A DNA stretch of 21,370 nt from an uncultured Atopobiaceae bacterium (GCA_905233865.1 CAJOGH010000002.1:1-21370), one strand, 5' to 3'. Positions 13,712 to 20,976 are shown, counted from the stretch's first letter. Notes: generated from the sequence alone by a model not told the origin. Made by a program: numbers and translations.

Positions 13712-16678
13712 ATGGCGGAGGAGTTCATTACCATACGCGGCGCGCGCGAGCACAACCTTGACGACGTCGACGTCAAGATACCCCGCGACCAGCTCGTCGT
13801 GATCACGGGACTGTCCGGCTCGGGCAAGTCCAGCCTCGCCTTTGACACCATCTACGCCGAGGGCCAGCGCCGCTACGTGGAGAGCCTCTCCTCCTATGCG
13901 CGTCAGTTCCTGGGCCAGATGGACAAGCCCGACCTGGACTCCATCGACGGTCTTTCGCCGGCCGTCTCGATCGACCAGAAGACGACCTCCAAGAACCCGC
14001 GCTCCACGGTGGGTACGGTCACCGAGATCTATGACTACCTGCGCCTGCTCTTTGCGCGCGTGGGCACGCCGCACTGCCCCGAGTGCGGGCGCGTCATCGA
14101 GCGCCAGACCACCGACCAGGTGGCTGACAAGATCCTCGAGGCAGGGGAGGGCCGCCGCGCCATCATGCTGGCACCGGTCGTCCTGGGCCGCAAGGGCGAG
14201 TACACCAAGCTCTTTGAGGACCTGCGTCGCGAGGGCTTCTCCCGCGTGCGCGTGGACGGCGAGGTGCGCGGCCTGGACGAGGAGATAACCCTGGACAAGA
14301 AGCTCAAGCACACCATCGAGGTGGTCGTGGACCGCATCGTGATCCGCTCGAGCTCCATCGGCCGCATCGCCGAGGCGGTGGAGACCGCCACCCGCATAGC
14401 CTCGGGCAAGGTGGGCGCGCTGCTCTTGGCCGATCGCGACGACCCCGAGCGCTTCCCGGACGAGCTGCTGCAGTACTCGCTCGCCCTGGCCTGCCCCGAG
14501 CACGGCCACTCCATCGACGACCTGCAGCCGCGTGACTTCTCGTTCAACGCGCCCTACGGAGCCTGCCCTGACTGCGACGGCCTGGGCTTTCGCAAGGTCG
14601 TGGACGCCGAGGCCCTCATCGAGGACGACACCCTCAACGTGACCAACGGGGTCATGGGCACCTTCTTTGGCCGCTCCAACTACTACCCGCAGGTCATGGC
14701 CGCCATTGTGCGCCACTTCAAGCTGGACCCCGAGACCCCGTGGCGCGACCTGCCCCCGCGCGTGCGCAAGGCGCTGTTGGACGGCATGGGCTCGCGTAAG
14801 ATCCGCGTGGACTACGTGACGCTCGACGGGCGCGACACCCACTGGCTCACGACCTTCTCGGGCGTGCGAAACATCTTGTTCGAGAAGTACAACGAGACCT
14901 CCAACGAGGCCATGCGCGCCCGCCTGGAGAACTACATCCACGAGGAGCCGTGCGCCAGCTGTGGCGGCGCGCGTCTGCGCCCCGAGATGCTCGCCGTCAC
15001 GGTGGGTGACCGCAACATCTTTGAGGTCTGCAACATGAGCTGCAGCGAAGCACTTGCCTGGCTGGAGGGCCTCGAGCTCACGCCGCGCCAGGTCACGATC
15101 GGAGGCCGCGTGGTGCGCGAGATCTGCGAGCGCCTGCGCTTCATGGTGGACGTCGGCCTTGACTACCTCACCCTGTCCCGCGCCTCCGCGACGCTCTCCG
15201 GCGGCGAGGCCCAGCGCATCCGCCTGGCCACGCAGATAGGCGCCGGCCTCATGGGCGTCCTCTACATCCTGGACGAGCCCTCCATCGGCCTCCACCAGCG
15301 CGACAACGACCGCCTCATCCACACGCTCGAGCGCCTGCGCGACGCGGGTAACACCGTCATCGTCGTCGAGCACGACGAGGACACGATCCTGGCCGCCGAC
15401 CATGTCATCGACATGGGTCCGGGCGCGGGCGTCCTGGGCGGCAAGGTCGTGGCGCAGGGCACGCCGCGCGAGATCATGGACACGCCCGGCTCGATCACCG
15501 GCGACTTCCTCTGCGGCCGCCGCATGGTGGAGCTTCCGGCCAAGCGTCGCAACCCTCGTTCTGGCTCCATCCGGCTCAAGGGCGTGAGCACCAACAACCT
15601 GCACGACATCGACGTCAAGATCGAGCTGGGCACCCTCACGGTGGTCACCGGCGTCTCCGGCTCGGGCAAGTCGTCGCTGGTCACCGACACGCTCGCGCCC
15701 GCGCTCACCAATGCCGTCCAGCACTCCAAGCGCCCCGTGGGCCCGAATCGCAAGATTGAGGGAGTCGACCGCATCGACAAGGTCATCGACATCGACCAGA
15801 GCCCCATCGGCCGCACGCCACGCTCCAACCCCGCCACCTACATCGGCCTCTGGGACGACCTGCGCGCGCTCTTTAGCTCCACGCCCGAGTCCCGTGCCCG
15901 CGGCTACAGTCCGGGGCGCTTCTCGTTCAACGTCAAGGGCGGGCGCTGCGAGGCCTGTCACGGCGACGGCCAGATCAAGATCGAGATGAACTTCCTCCCC
16001 GACATCTACGTCCCCTGCGAGGTCTGCCACGGCGCGCGCTACAACCGCGAGACCCTCGAGGTCACCTACAACGGCAAGAACGTTGCCGAGGTCCTGGCCA
16101 TGACCGTTGCCGAGGCGCTTGCCTTCTTTGCCAACATCCCCAAGATTCGGCGCAAGCTGCAGACCCTCTATGACGTCGGCCTGGGCTACATAAGCCTGGG
16201 CCAGCCCGCAACGACGCTCTCCGGCGGCGAGGCCCAGCGCGTCAAGCTTGCCAAGGAGCTCCAGCGCCAGCAGACCGGCCGTACCTTCTACATCCTGGAC
16301 GAGCCCACCACGGGCCTGCACTTTGAGGACGTCCGCCAGCTCGTAGAGGTGCTCCAGCGCCTGGTGGACGCCGGCAACACGGTCCTGGTCATCGAGCACA
16401 ACCTTGACGTGATCAAGGTCGCCGACCGCCTGATCGACCTGGGTCCCGAGGGCGGCGAGGGCGGCGGCACCATCGTGTGCGCCGGCACGCCCGAGGACGT
16501 CGCGGCCTGTCCCGACTCCTACACCGGCCGCTTCCTCGCACCTATCCTTGAGCGCGACCGCGAGCGCATGGCAGCCCGCGCCAAGCACAAGGCGAGCGGC
16601 GCCCACGGCGACAAGCCCAGGGCCAAGGGCGATAAGAGCAAGCGTGCCGCGAAGTCATCGGCCGGGGACAAGCGGTGA
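13712..16678 (+). CDS. uvrA: Excinuclease ABC subunit A
   Basis: The DNA-damage sensor of nucleotide excision repair; a UvrA dimer loads UvrB at lesions. The 988-residue product shows two ABC modules: Walker A GLSGSGKS (33-40) and GVSGSGKS (647-654), signatures LSGGEAQRIRLA and LSGGEAQRVKLA, and Walker B YILDEPSIGL and YILDEPTTGL. Zinc sites are C261-P-E-H264 with C285-P-D-C288, and C746-x2-C749 with C769-x2-C772. His in place of the fourth Cys of the first finger is, from memory, a variant seen in other actinobacterial UvrA proteins. A Lys/Ala/Gly-rich basic tail (about 948-988) extends past the usual end, which explains the slightly long protein. ATG 13712 follows AGGAGGG (13701-13707). Its stop overlaps the next start by four bases, so uvrA and ybaK form one operon. 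Confidence 0.97.
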   Translation: MAEEFITIRGAREHNLDDVDVKIPRDQLVVITGLSGSGKSSLAFDTIYAEGQRRYVESLSSYARQFLGQMDKPDLDSIDGLSPAVSIDQKTTSKNPRSTVGTVTEIYDYLRLLFARVGTPHCPECGRVIERQTTDQVADKILEAGEGRRAIMLAPVVLGRKGEYTKLFEDLRREGFSRVRVDGEVRGLDEEITLDKKLKHTIEVVVDRIVIRSSSIGRIAEAVETATRIASGKVGALLLADRDDPERFPDELLQYSLALACPEHGHSIDDLQPRDFSFNAPYGACPDCDGLGFRKVVDAEALIEDDTLNVTNGVMGTFFGRSNYYPQVMAAIVRHFKLDPETPWRDLPPRVRKALLDGMGSRKIRVDYVTLDGRDTHWLTTFSGVRNILFEKYNETSNEAMRARLENYIHEEPCASCGGARLRPEMLAVTVGDRNIFEVCNMSCSEALAWLEGLELTPRQVTIGGRVVREICERLRFMVDVGLDYLTLSRASATLSGGEAQRIRLATQIGAGLMGVLYILDEPSIGLHQRDNDRLIHTLERLRDAGNTVIVVEHDEDTILAADHVIDMGPGAGVLGGKVVAQGTPREIMDTPGSITGDFLCGRRMVELPAKRRNPRSGSIRLKGVSTNNLHDIDVKIELGTLTVVTGVSGSGKSSLVTDTLAPALTNAVQHSKRPVGPNRKIEGVDRIDKVIDIDQSPIGRTPRSNPATYIGLWDDLRALFSSTPESRARGYSPGRFSFNVKGGRCEACHGDGQIKIEMNFLPDIYVPCEVCHGARYNRETLEVTYNGKNVAEVLAMTVAEALAFFANIPKIRRKLQTLYDVGLGYISLGQPATTLSGGEAQRVKLAKELQRQQTGRTFYILDEPTTGLHFEDVRQLVEVLQRLVDAGNTVLVIEHNLDVIKVADRLIDLGPEGGEGGGTIVCAGTPEDVAACPDSYTGRFLAPILERDRERMAARAKHKASGAHGDKPRAKGDKSKRAAKSSAGDKR

Positions 16679-17178
16679 GCCGCAAGTCCAAGGCACGCGC
16701 ACCTAAGACCAATGCCATGCGCGAGCTTGACCGAGCGGGCATCGCCTACGTGACGCGTACCTATGAGCATGGTGACGACGATGGCTCCACGCTGGGTGTC
16801 CACATTGCCCAGCAGCTGGGCCAGGACCCTGCGAGCGCCTTCAAGACGCTCGTGTGCGCGGCACCCGATGGCGACCATGTCGTGTGCTGCGTGCCCGTTG
16901 CCGCCGAGCTTGACCTCAAGCGTGCGGCGGCTGCCAGCGGACACAAGAGCCTGAGTATGGTGCATGTTGCCGACCTTGAGGCGCTCACCGGCTACGTCCG
17001 TGGTGGCTGCTCGCCCATAGGCATGCGCAAGCGCTTCGCCACGCTCATTGACGAGTCGGCGACCGAGCATGACATCATCTCTGTCTCCGGCGGTGCGCGC
17101 GGCATCTCACTCGAGCTGGCGCCTGATGACCTTGCAGCTCACTGCGGCGCGACCTTCGCACCCATCACCCACGACTGA
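16675..17178 (+). CDS. ybaK: Cys-tRNA(Pro) deacylase, YbaK/EbsC family
   Basis: Hydrolyses cysteine wrongly attached to tRNA-Pro by prolyl-tRNA synthetase, a trans-editing quality-control step in the cytoplasm. The 167-residue product has the family's features: the N-terminal KTNAMRELDRAGIAY, conserved lysine K57 in AFKTLV, RGGCSPIG (108-115), and SVSGGARGISLELAPDDL near the end. Length is normal (150-165). The start is GTG at 16675 in the overlap GTGA with the uvrA stop, with GGGGA about 8 bases upstream, indicating translational coupling. Other YbaK-fold editing proteins (ProX, free-standing INS domains) are alternatives, but the GGxSPxG segment and length favour YbaK/EbsC. Confidence 0.92.
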   Translation: MSRKSKARAPKTNAMRELDRAGIAYVTRTYEHGDDDGSTLGVHIAQQLGQDPASAFKTLVCAAPDGDHVVCCVPVAAELDLKRAAAASGHKSLSMVHVADLEALTGYVRGGCSPIGMRKRFATLIDESATEHDIISVSGGARGISLELAPDDLAAHCGATFAPITHD

Positions 17179-17255
17179 CCTGTGCGCTTGGCGAGGGCCA
17201 GAATCCATGCGACGGGAGTCCCTGTTGAGTAGGAAGGCTGCATCCGTTGAGAGCG

Positions 17256-17289
17256 CAGGGGGCCGTCGGCTGAACGCCGATGACCCCTG
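17256..17289. terminator. Long stem-loop between convergent ybaK and rpn genes
   Basis: CAGGGG..CGTCGGC (17256-17270) pairs with GCCGATG.CCCCTG (17275-17289) around a short loop, a stem of 13 pairs with small bulges and one G-U. It sits in the 173-base gap between two convergent genes. No strong T-run follows on either strand, so termination is only suggested. Confidence 0.45.
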
Positions 17290-17351
17290 TCGTTGCTTGA
17301 TGCGTGAGAGCAACGCTGCACCCTTGTGGGCGCGGCATGTTCGCGTCCGCG

Positions 17352-17588
17352 CTACTCATCCTCAAGCAGTTCGAGGATGGCAGGCCGCTCCTCTTCCTCT
17401 ATCTCAAGAAAGTCCATCGCTCCCTCTGCAGAGTAACCCATAGCGTGCATGACCTTCTTGACGCCCTTGGCAAGCCCCTTGGCAAGCCCCTCGGCACGCC
17501 CCTTGGCAAGCCCCTCGGCCTCGGCCTTCTCTCTGATCTCCTCATGGTAGAGCGCCGTCTCGCGCTCCTGGTCGAACAGAATAGACAT
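17352..17588 (-). CDS. Possible intragenic small Rpn protein (RpnS-like antitoxin), same frame as the nuclease gene
   Basis: Inside the nuclease gene, ATG 17588 is preceded on the minus strand by AAGGAGGT (17606-17599), a full match to the anti-Shine-Dalgarno, with a 10-base spacer. Translation from here gives 78 residues starting MSILFDQERETALYHEEIRE, containing the GLAK/GRAE repeat and the acidic C-terminal domain, without the nuclease domain. Small C-terminal proteins made from within rpn genes have been reported to neutralise the full-length toxic nuclease. The spacer is slightly long, and AAGGAGGTCGAG also encodes KEVE in the long protein, so chance is possible. Confidence 0.5.
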   Translation of the reverse strand: MSILFDQERETALYHEEIREKAEAEGLAKGRAEGLAKGLAKGVKKVMHAMGYSAEGAMDFLEIEEEERPAILELLEDE

Positions 17589-18236
17589 GATGCCCTCGAC
17601 CTCCTTGCCGAACTGCTCCAGGTACTCCTTTAGTATACCCTTCCGCTTGCAGCGTCTCATCAGCTCCCGCGGCTTCGCCTCCGGCTCGATATCGTCGTCG
17701 ACCCTCACCTCGTCGGCCTCGTGCGCGAAGGCTACGTACTCGCCAATCACGTCGGGCGACCCGCCCCGCAGGACGTTCACGCGCAGGTCCAGCGAGCCCT
17801 CCTCGCGCCCGACGCACACGTCGCTGAACCTGACGACGTCGGGCACGTCCCTGTCGCCCGTGTACACGACGTAGAGCTCCGGCACGGGCATCTCCAGGAC
17901 AACGGGGGAGTAGAGCCGGCGCTTGCGCTGGCTCACGATGCGCTTGTAGGTCTCGGACAGGTAGAACAGCATGCGCGTCACGATGTTGGGCGACCACGTC
18001 GACTGCGCCTCCACGAGCACGAGCAGCCTCCCGCCGACCATGATGCCGACGTCGTTGTACTCGCCCTCGGAGACGATGTTCTCGATTGTCACGTGCTCGA
18101 TGTCGCCCTCGCCCGTGTCCTTGTCCTTGGGGTGGAGCGAGCGGTACAGCTCGAGCGCGTACCTCGCCTTGGAGAAGAGGTGGCAGAACACGCTGTCCTT
18201 CACTGTCCTCTTGATCGTGATCTCCATCCTTCCCAT
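17352..18236 (-). CDS. Rpn family recombination-promoting nuclease (PD-(D/E)XK, putative transposase-type)
   Basis: The 294-residue product belongs to the Rpn/PD-(D/E)XK nuclease family (transposase_31-like). Members cut DNA, stimulate RecA-independent recombination and have been reported to defend against phage. The nuclease core shows NDVGIMVGGRLLVLVEAQS (D62, E76, Q78), then TRMLFYLSETY and PVPELYVVYTG. A charged helical region (KPRELMRRCKRKGILKEYLE) follows, then a GLAK/GRAE 4-residue repeat (about 243-262) and an acidic C-terminal domain ending EEERPAILELLEDE. ATG 18236 is preferred because AGGAGGG (18242-18248) is well spaced; ATG 18275 has AAGGAG directly abutting it. An internal ATG at 17588 with a perfect ribosome binding site may yield a separate small protein. 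A LexA-like box lies 66-79 bases upstream. A 52-bp relic of a second rpn gene occurs at 20519. Confidence 0.88.
   Translation of the reverse strand: MGRMEITIKRTVKDSVFCHLFSKARYALELYRSLHPKDKDTGEGDIEHVTIENIVSEGEYNDVGIMVGGRLLVLVEAQSTWSPNIVTRMLFYLSETYKRIVSQRKRRLYSPVVLEMPVPELYVVYTGDRDVPDVVRFSDVCVGREEGSLDLRVNVLRGGSPDVIGEYVAFAHEADEVRVDDDIEPEAKPRELMRRCKRKGILKEYLEQFGKEVEGIMSILFDQERETALYHEEIREKAEAEGLAKGRAEGLAKGLAKGVKKVMHAMGYSAEGAMDFLEIEEEERPAILELLEDE
17463..17522. repeat. Five 12-bp tandem units within the rpn gene
   Basis: Units of the form CCCCTTGGCAAG / CCCCTCGGCACG recur from 17463 to 17522 with an exact 12-base period. Each encodes four residues (GLAK, GRAE) on the minus strand. Gain or loss of units keeps frame, so the linker length between nuclease and C-terminal domain can vary by slippage. 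Confidence 0.85.
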
Positions 18237-18301
18237 CGCGACCCTCCTCTCCGCCCGTGTGGGGCACTGCATCATCTCCTTGCCACAATCCTACCCAAAA
18301 T

Positions 18302-18315
18302 AGAACATATGTTCG
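18302..18315 (-). promoter_or_regulatory. LexA/SOS-like box upstream of the rpn gene
   Basis: CGAACATATGTTCT on the minus strand contains the perfect 12-bp palindrome GAACATATGTTC. It matches the Gram-positive LexA consensus CGAACRNRYGTTYC at 13 of 14 positions. It lies 66-79 bases before ATG 18236, where an operator would overlap the promoter. Possible -10 elements (TAGGAT about 18283-18288) follow. LexA binding in this organism's class is assumed, not known to me. Confidence 0.55.
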
Positions 18316-18456
18316 TATCTTGGCGGCGAGCGGTTCCCAATCCGCCGCAAACGGTGTGGTTGACAAGAGCTTCCGCTAAACGCCCCCAGTGCAGCTGCCA
18401 TCAAGCATCGATCCGTGCCAGCCAGCCTCCGCTGGCCTGCCACCCCACGCGACAAT

Positions 18457-18788
18457 GTCGCGACATCAATGCGACACGATGCCGCGCCATTGAATAAGTA
18501 GCTGTCCGGCTCGGTGTGCCAACGGAAGAGGCGAGGCCACTCTGCCGTCGGCTGGGCTCGAGACCTTGGATGATCGCGGCAGGAATGACATGCCAGCCTG
18601 GTAATGGTTAACGAAAACTGAAAAGATGGGTTCATGTGTCCTTGCAAAGATGCAGGTACGAGCGTCGTGTTCCCGTAAGTCGGCCGAGAAGAGCATGAAG
18701 GTTGGAAGCAACTACCAGGCTGGGATGTCATTTCTGACAAACGCTACGGCTCCGTGCGCGAAACAACGTGCCAGCTTGGTGAAGCTGC
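18457..18788. repeat. Long direct repeat, copy 1 (about 332 bp)
   Basis: Aligned by eye, this segment matches 20579-20911 at roughly 85% identity in the same orientation with almost no gaps. Inside each copy, 24-bp arms form an inverted repeat (here 18580-18603 and 18713-18736, 22 of 24 matching; core CCAGCCTGGTA/TACCAGGCTGG). The left edge carries two 12-bp palindromic sites 24 bases apart (ATGTCGCGACAT 18455-18466 and ATGCCGCGCCAT 18479-18490). Open frames in both copies show no third-position bias in their differences, so it appears to be non-coding repeat DNA. Copy 1 ends where a transposase remnant begins. With that remnant it fills the 1 kb between rpn and the ATPase gene. Confidence 0.85.
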
Positions 18789-18860
18789 AATCCTGACTTT
18801 GGCAGCAAATTGGACTTAAACGACCCCTTTTACGTGCGGAAACTAACACTATTCGTTCGA

Positions 18861-19124
18861 CTATTTCTTGTGTGGTATACCGGCCTTCCTCGCCTTTGCG
18901 AACACGGCCTTCACATCCCTGGTCGACATGAACTTCTTCCTCAGATCGCCTAGCCCCATCGCGGCCGCCAGCTGGTCGGACTCGTCCGTCCTGTGGTCGA
19001 ACACCCACAGGTTGGAGTCGAGCGACGTGCAGGACAAGGCCTCGAGCTCCCGCCGGATCCTTGCGGCCGGCACGCCGGTGGCCCTCTGGAGGACCCTCAG
19101 GATGGGCAGCTGCGTGCGGTAGCT
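18861..19124 (-). pseudogene. Transposase C-terminal remnant (IS1634-like)
   Basis: Minus-strand translation from an upstream TAG to TAG 18861 gives about 88 residues containing ARIRRELEALSCTSLDSNLW, VFDHRTDESDQLAAAMGLGD and FMSTRDVKAVFAKARKAGIP. This resembles the C-terminal end of IS1634-type DDE transposases (conserved 'D.N.WVF..R.....L..A.G'). No catalytic core, start or ribosome binding site is present, and the 5' side breaks off near 19130. The 70 bases between its stop and 18790 probably hold the insertion sequence's end. The family call is from memory and moderate. Confidence 0.5.
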
Positions 19125-19153
19125 CGCGGTCTATTAAACGTCCTGGTAGCAAG

Positions 19154-19222
19154 CCTACTTAGCGATTATGGTACTCCCTACTTATCGATTATGGTACTCT
19201 CTACTTATCGATTGTGGTAATA
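19154..19222. repeat. Three 23-bp tandem repeats in the promoter region of the DUF4143 ATPase gene
   Basis: Units at 19154-19176, 19177-19199 and 19200-19222 share CTACTTATCGATTATGGTA with exact 23-base period; unit 1 has one change, unit 3 a few at its end. The third unit reads into TGGTAATAT, an extended -10 promoter (TGG then TAATAT 19218-19223). Likely operator or promoter repeats controlling the ATPase gene 25 bases downstream. Confidence 0.8.
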
Positions 19223-19223
19223 T
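19218..19223 (+). promoter_or_regulatory. Extended -10 promoter of the ATPase gene
   Basis: TGG-TAATAT at 19215-19223 fits an extended -10 element and overlaps the end of the third 23-bp repeat. It is only 24 bases before GTG 19247, giving a short leader. The -35 region (TACTCT) is weak, as is common with extended -10 promoters. Confidence 0.5.
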
Positions 19224-19246
19224 CATCATAGGAATCGGTGTAACAG

Positions 19247-20431
19247 GTGATAGAGAGAGTCATTGCTAGCAACATAGTCGATCTTGCCTCTTGGTATCCC
19301 ATCGTTTCCGTTACCGGACCCCGGCAAAGCGGAAAGACCACTCTGGTCAAGAGCATCTTTACTGACTATGAATACGTCAATCTCGAAGATCCCCAAGTAT
19401 TCTCGCGGGCGACTATCGATCCGTCGGGGTTTGTCGCATCCCTATCTCCTTGCACGATCATCGATGAGGCTCAGCGCGCTCCAGAACTCTTCTCTGCGTT
19501 GCAGGCTCGAGTGGATAGAGACAGCATTATGGGTGAGTTCATCCTCTCTGGCTCCCAGAACTTTCTCTTGCTTCGCTCCATCAAGCAGTCGCTTGCGGGC
19601 AGGGTGGGCATCGCCTATCTGCCGCCGCTTACCCATTCAGAGCTGTTTGCGTACGATAAGGACTCCTCAGCGGCGGATCAGGAAATCGATCTGGCAATTC
19701 AGCAGGAGATTGTTCGCGGGTTTTATCCCGGTCTACATGTGTCTCCCATACCGACACCGGTCTTCTATGACAACTATGTCGATACCTATGTCACGCGTGA
19801 TGTTGTTGGCTACCTGGACGTGCGGAATGAGAGCGACTTTAGGAGCTTTCTCGTTGCATGCGCAGACCGCGCAGGCTCTCTTGTAAACTACGCAGGTATT
19901 GCCCGAGACGTTGGTGTTAGCGTGCAGACCGTTAAGTCCTGGCTGTCAATTCTGCAGTCCAGCTTCCTCATTCATTTGCTGCGTCCGTATGCTGCAAATG
20001 TGTCAAAGCGTCTCACAAAGGCCCCAAAGCTCTACTTTCTCGACACGGGACTCTTGTGCCATCTACTATCCATCCAAAGCGGACAGGAGTTGGCCAGGAG
20101 CTCACACTACGGCTCCGTATTCGAGAGCTTCATCATTTCCGAGCAGCTTAAACGTCATTACGCCAAGCTTAGGCGTCCCGCGCTTTACTTCTATCGTGAC
20201 GACAGCAAGATCGAGGTCGATATGCTTGACTTGACTCTGCGTGCCCCGCGCTGCCTTTGCGAGATCAAGTCATCGATGACGTACAGGTCAAGGTTCTCGT
20301 CTGGTGTTCGTACGGTCGCGCGGGACCTTGATTGGCAACAAGGCGAGATGGATGTCATTTATGCTGGCACGGGTTCGTTCCAGGACGGTGATGTCCACGT
20401 CTACGGCGCGCAGGAGTGGCTCGACCGATAG
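19247..20431 (+). CDS. AAA-family ATPase with DUF4143 domain
   Basis: The 394-residue product has an N-terminal AAA_14 ATPase with Walker A GPRQSGKT (24-31), Walker B TIIDEAQRAP (D73, E74) and sensor LSGSQN. The C-terminal DUF4143 (about 200-360) carries FESFIISEQLKRH, then YFYRDDSKIEVDMLD and CEIKSS, a layout resembling PD-(D/E)XK nucleases (EVD..EIK). A winged-helix-like stretch (NYAGIARDVGVSVQTVKSWL) lies between. These proteins are abundant, often multi-copy, and mostly of unknown role; defence or mobile-element links are speculation. The start is GTG 19247 with a weak AGGAA site. Codon use is less GC-biased than in uvrA or ppc, so acquisition is likely. It sits alone between the two long repeat copies, preceded by 23-bp tandem repeats. 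Confidence 0.88.
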   Translation: MIERVIASNIVDLASWYPIVSVTGPRQSGKTTLVKSIFTDYEYVNLEDPQVFSRATIDPSGFVASLSPCTIIDEAQRAPELFSALQARVDRDSIMGEFILSGSQNFLLLRSIKQSLAGRVGIAYLPPLTHSELFAYDKDSSAADQEIDLAIQQEIVRGFYPGLHVSPIPTPVFYDNYVDTYVTRDVVGYLDVRNESDFRSFLVACADRAGSLVNYAGIARDVGVSVQTVKSWLSILQSSFLIHLLRPYAANVSKRLTKAPKLYFLDTGLLCHLLSIQSGQELARSSHYGSVFESFIISEQLKRHYAKLRRPALYFYRDDSKIEVDMLDLTLRAPRCLCEIKSSMTYRSRFSSGVRTVARDLDWQQGEMDVIYAGTGSFQDGDVHVYGAQEWLDR

Positions 20432-20460
20432 ACGTGCCCGCGCACCAGCTGCCACCGATT

Positions 20461-20516
20461 CCCCAAACCTGAAAGCATTACCCCTCTCATTAAGTACCCT
20501 TTTAGCTTGAAGTCAG
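20461..20516. repeat. 56-bp direct repeat, copy 1
   Basis: The segment begins CCCCAAACCTGAAAGCATT and ends TGAAGTCAG. It matches 20977-21032 at 50 of 56 positions, same orientation. The two copies frame the rpn relic and long-repeat copy 2. It starts 30 bases after the ATPase stop. Confidence 0.8.
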
Positions 20517-20518
20517 GG

Positions 20519-20570
20519 TATACCCTCCCGCTTGCAGTGGCTCATCAGCTCCCGGGGCTTCTCGTCAGGC
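20519..20570 (-). pseudogene. Fragment of a second Rpn-family nuclease gene
   Basis: These 52 bases match 17634-17685 inside the intact rpn gene at 45 positions. On the minus strand they encode PDEKPRELMSHCKREGI against PEAKPRELMRRCKRKGI in the intact gene, in the same frame, followed almost at once by a stop. Everything else of the gene is gone; the fragment is fused a few bases away to long-repeat copy 2. Confidence 0.7.
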
Positions 20571-20578
20571 GCAACCAC

Positions 20579-20911
20579 GTCGCGACATCAATGCGACACT
20601 ATGTCGTGACATTGAACAAGTAGTTGTCCGGCTCAGTGCGCCGACGGACGAGGCGAGGCCACTCTCTCCGTCGGCTGGGCTCGCAACCTTGGACGATTGT
20701 GGCAGGAACGACATGCCAGCCTGGTAATGGTTAAAGAGAACTGAACAGATGGATTCAGGCGTCTTTGTAAAGATGCAGGTACGAGTGTTGCGCTTTCGTC
20801 CGTCGGTCGAGAAGAGCATGAAGGTTCGAAGAAGCTACCAGGCTGGGATGTCATTTCTGACAAACGCTACGGCACCGTGCGCGAAACGACGTGCCCGCCT
20901 GGTGAAGTTGA
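20579..20911. repeat. Long direct repeat, copy 2 (about 333 bp)
   Basis: Second copy of 18457-18788. The internal inverted repeat is at 20703-20726 and 20836-20859 (21 of 24 matching). The paired palindromic sites are at 20577-20588 (ACGTCGCGACAT) and 20601-20612 (ATGTCGTGACAT), again 24 bases apart. It also has an 8-bp inverted pair, CCGACGGA/TCCGTCGG (about 20641-20680). Sequence after 20911 is unrelated to that after copy 1, which marks the repeat edge. It occupies most of the 660-base gap between the ATPase and the next gene. Confidence 0.85.
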
Positions 20912-20976
20912 AAGGTGCCTGGCCTCCGTCCCCCTGGCACGCGGTCGTGTTTCGTGACTACAGCGATCCTTCGACT

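Noticed and set aside
14492..14576. Broken zinc finger in UvrA (CPEH instead of CPxC)
   Set aside because: His can ligate zinc, and CPxGH-type variants are, from memory, seen in other actinobacterial UvrA proteins, so it is not a defect.
13625..16606. Minus-strand frame of 993 codons opposite uvrA
   Set aside because: Antisense shadow of uvrA; composition-driven openness, no domain, no ribosome binding site.
17179..17443. Plus-strand and minus-strand short frames between ybaK and rpn
   Set aside because: They overlap a strong stem-loop and the rpn 3' end, lack ribosome binding sites and have no native codon bias.
18610..18800. Small protein frame (ending ..YQAGMSFLTNATAPCA..LVKL) conserved in both long-repeat copies, plus a mirrored minus-strand frame
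   Set aside because: Differences between the two copies fall about equally on codon positions 1, 2 and 3, and the matching YQAGMSFL on both strands simply reflects the inverted repeat. No evidence of selection on protein.
18712..19152. 146-codon minus-strand frame over the transposase relic and repeat copy 1
   Set aside because: It is a shifted frame of the transposase tail running into non-coding repeat. The in-frame transposase-like reading is the one used.
19154..19222. CRISPR array
   Set aside because: The 23-bp units abut each other with no spacers, there are only three, and no cas genes are present.
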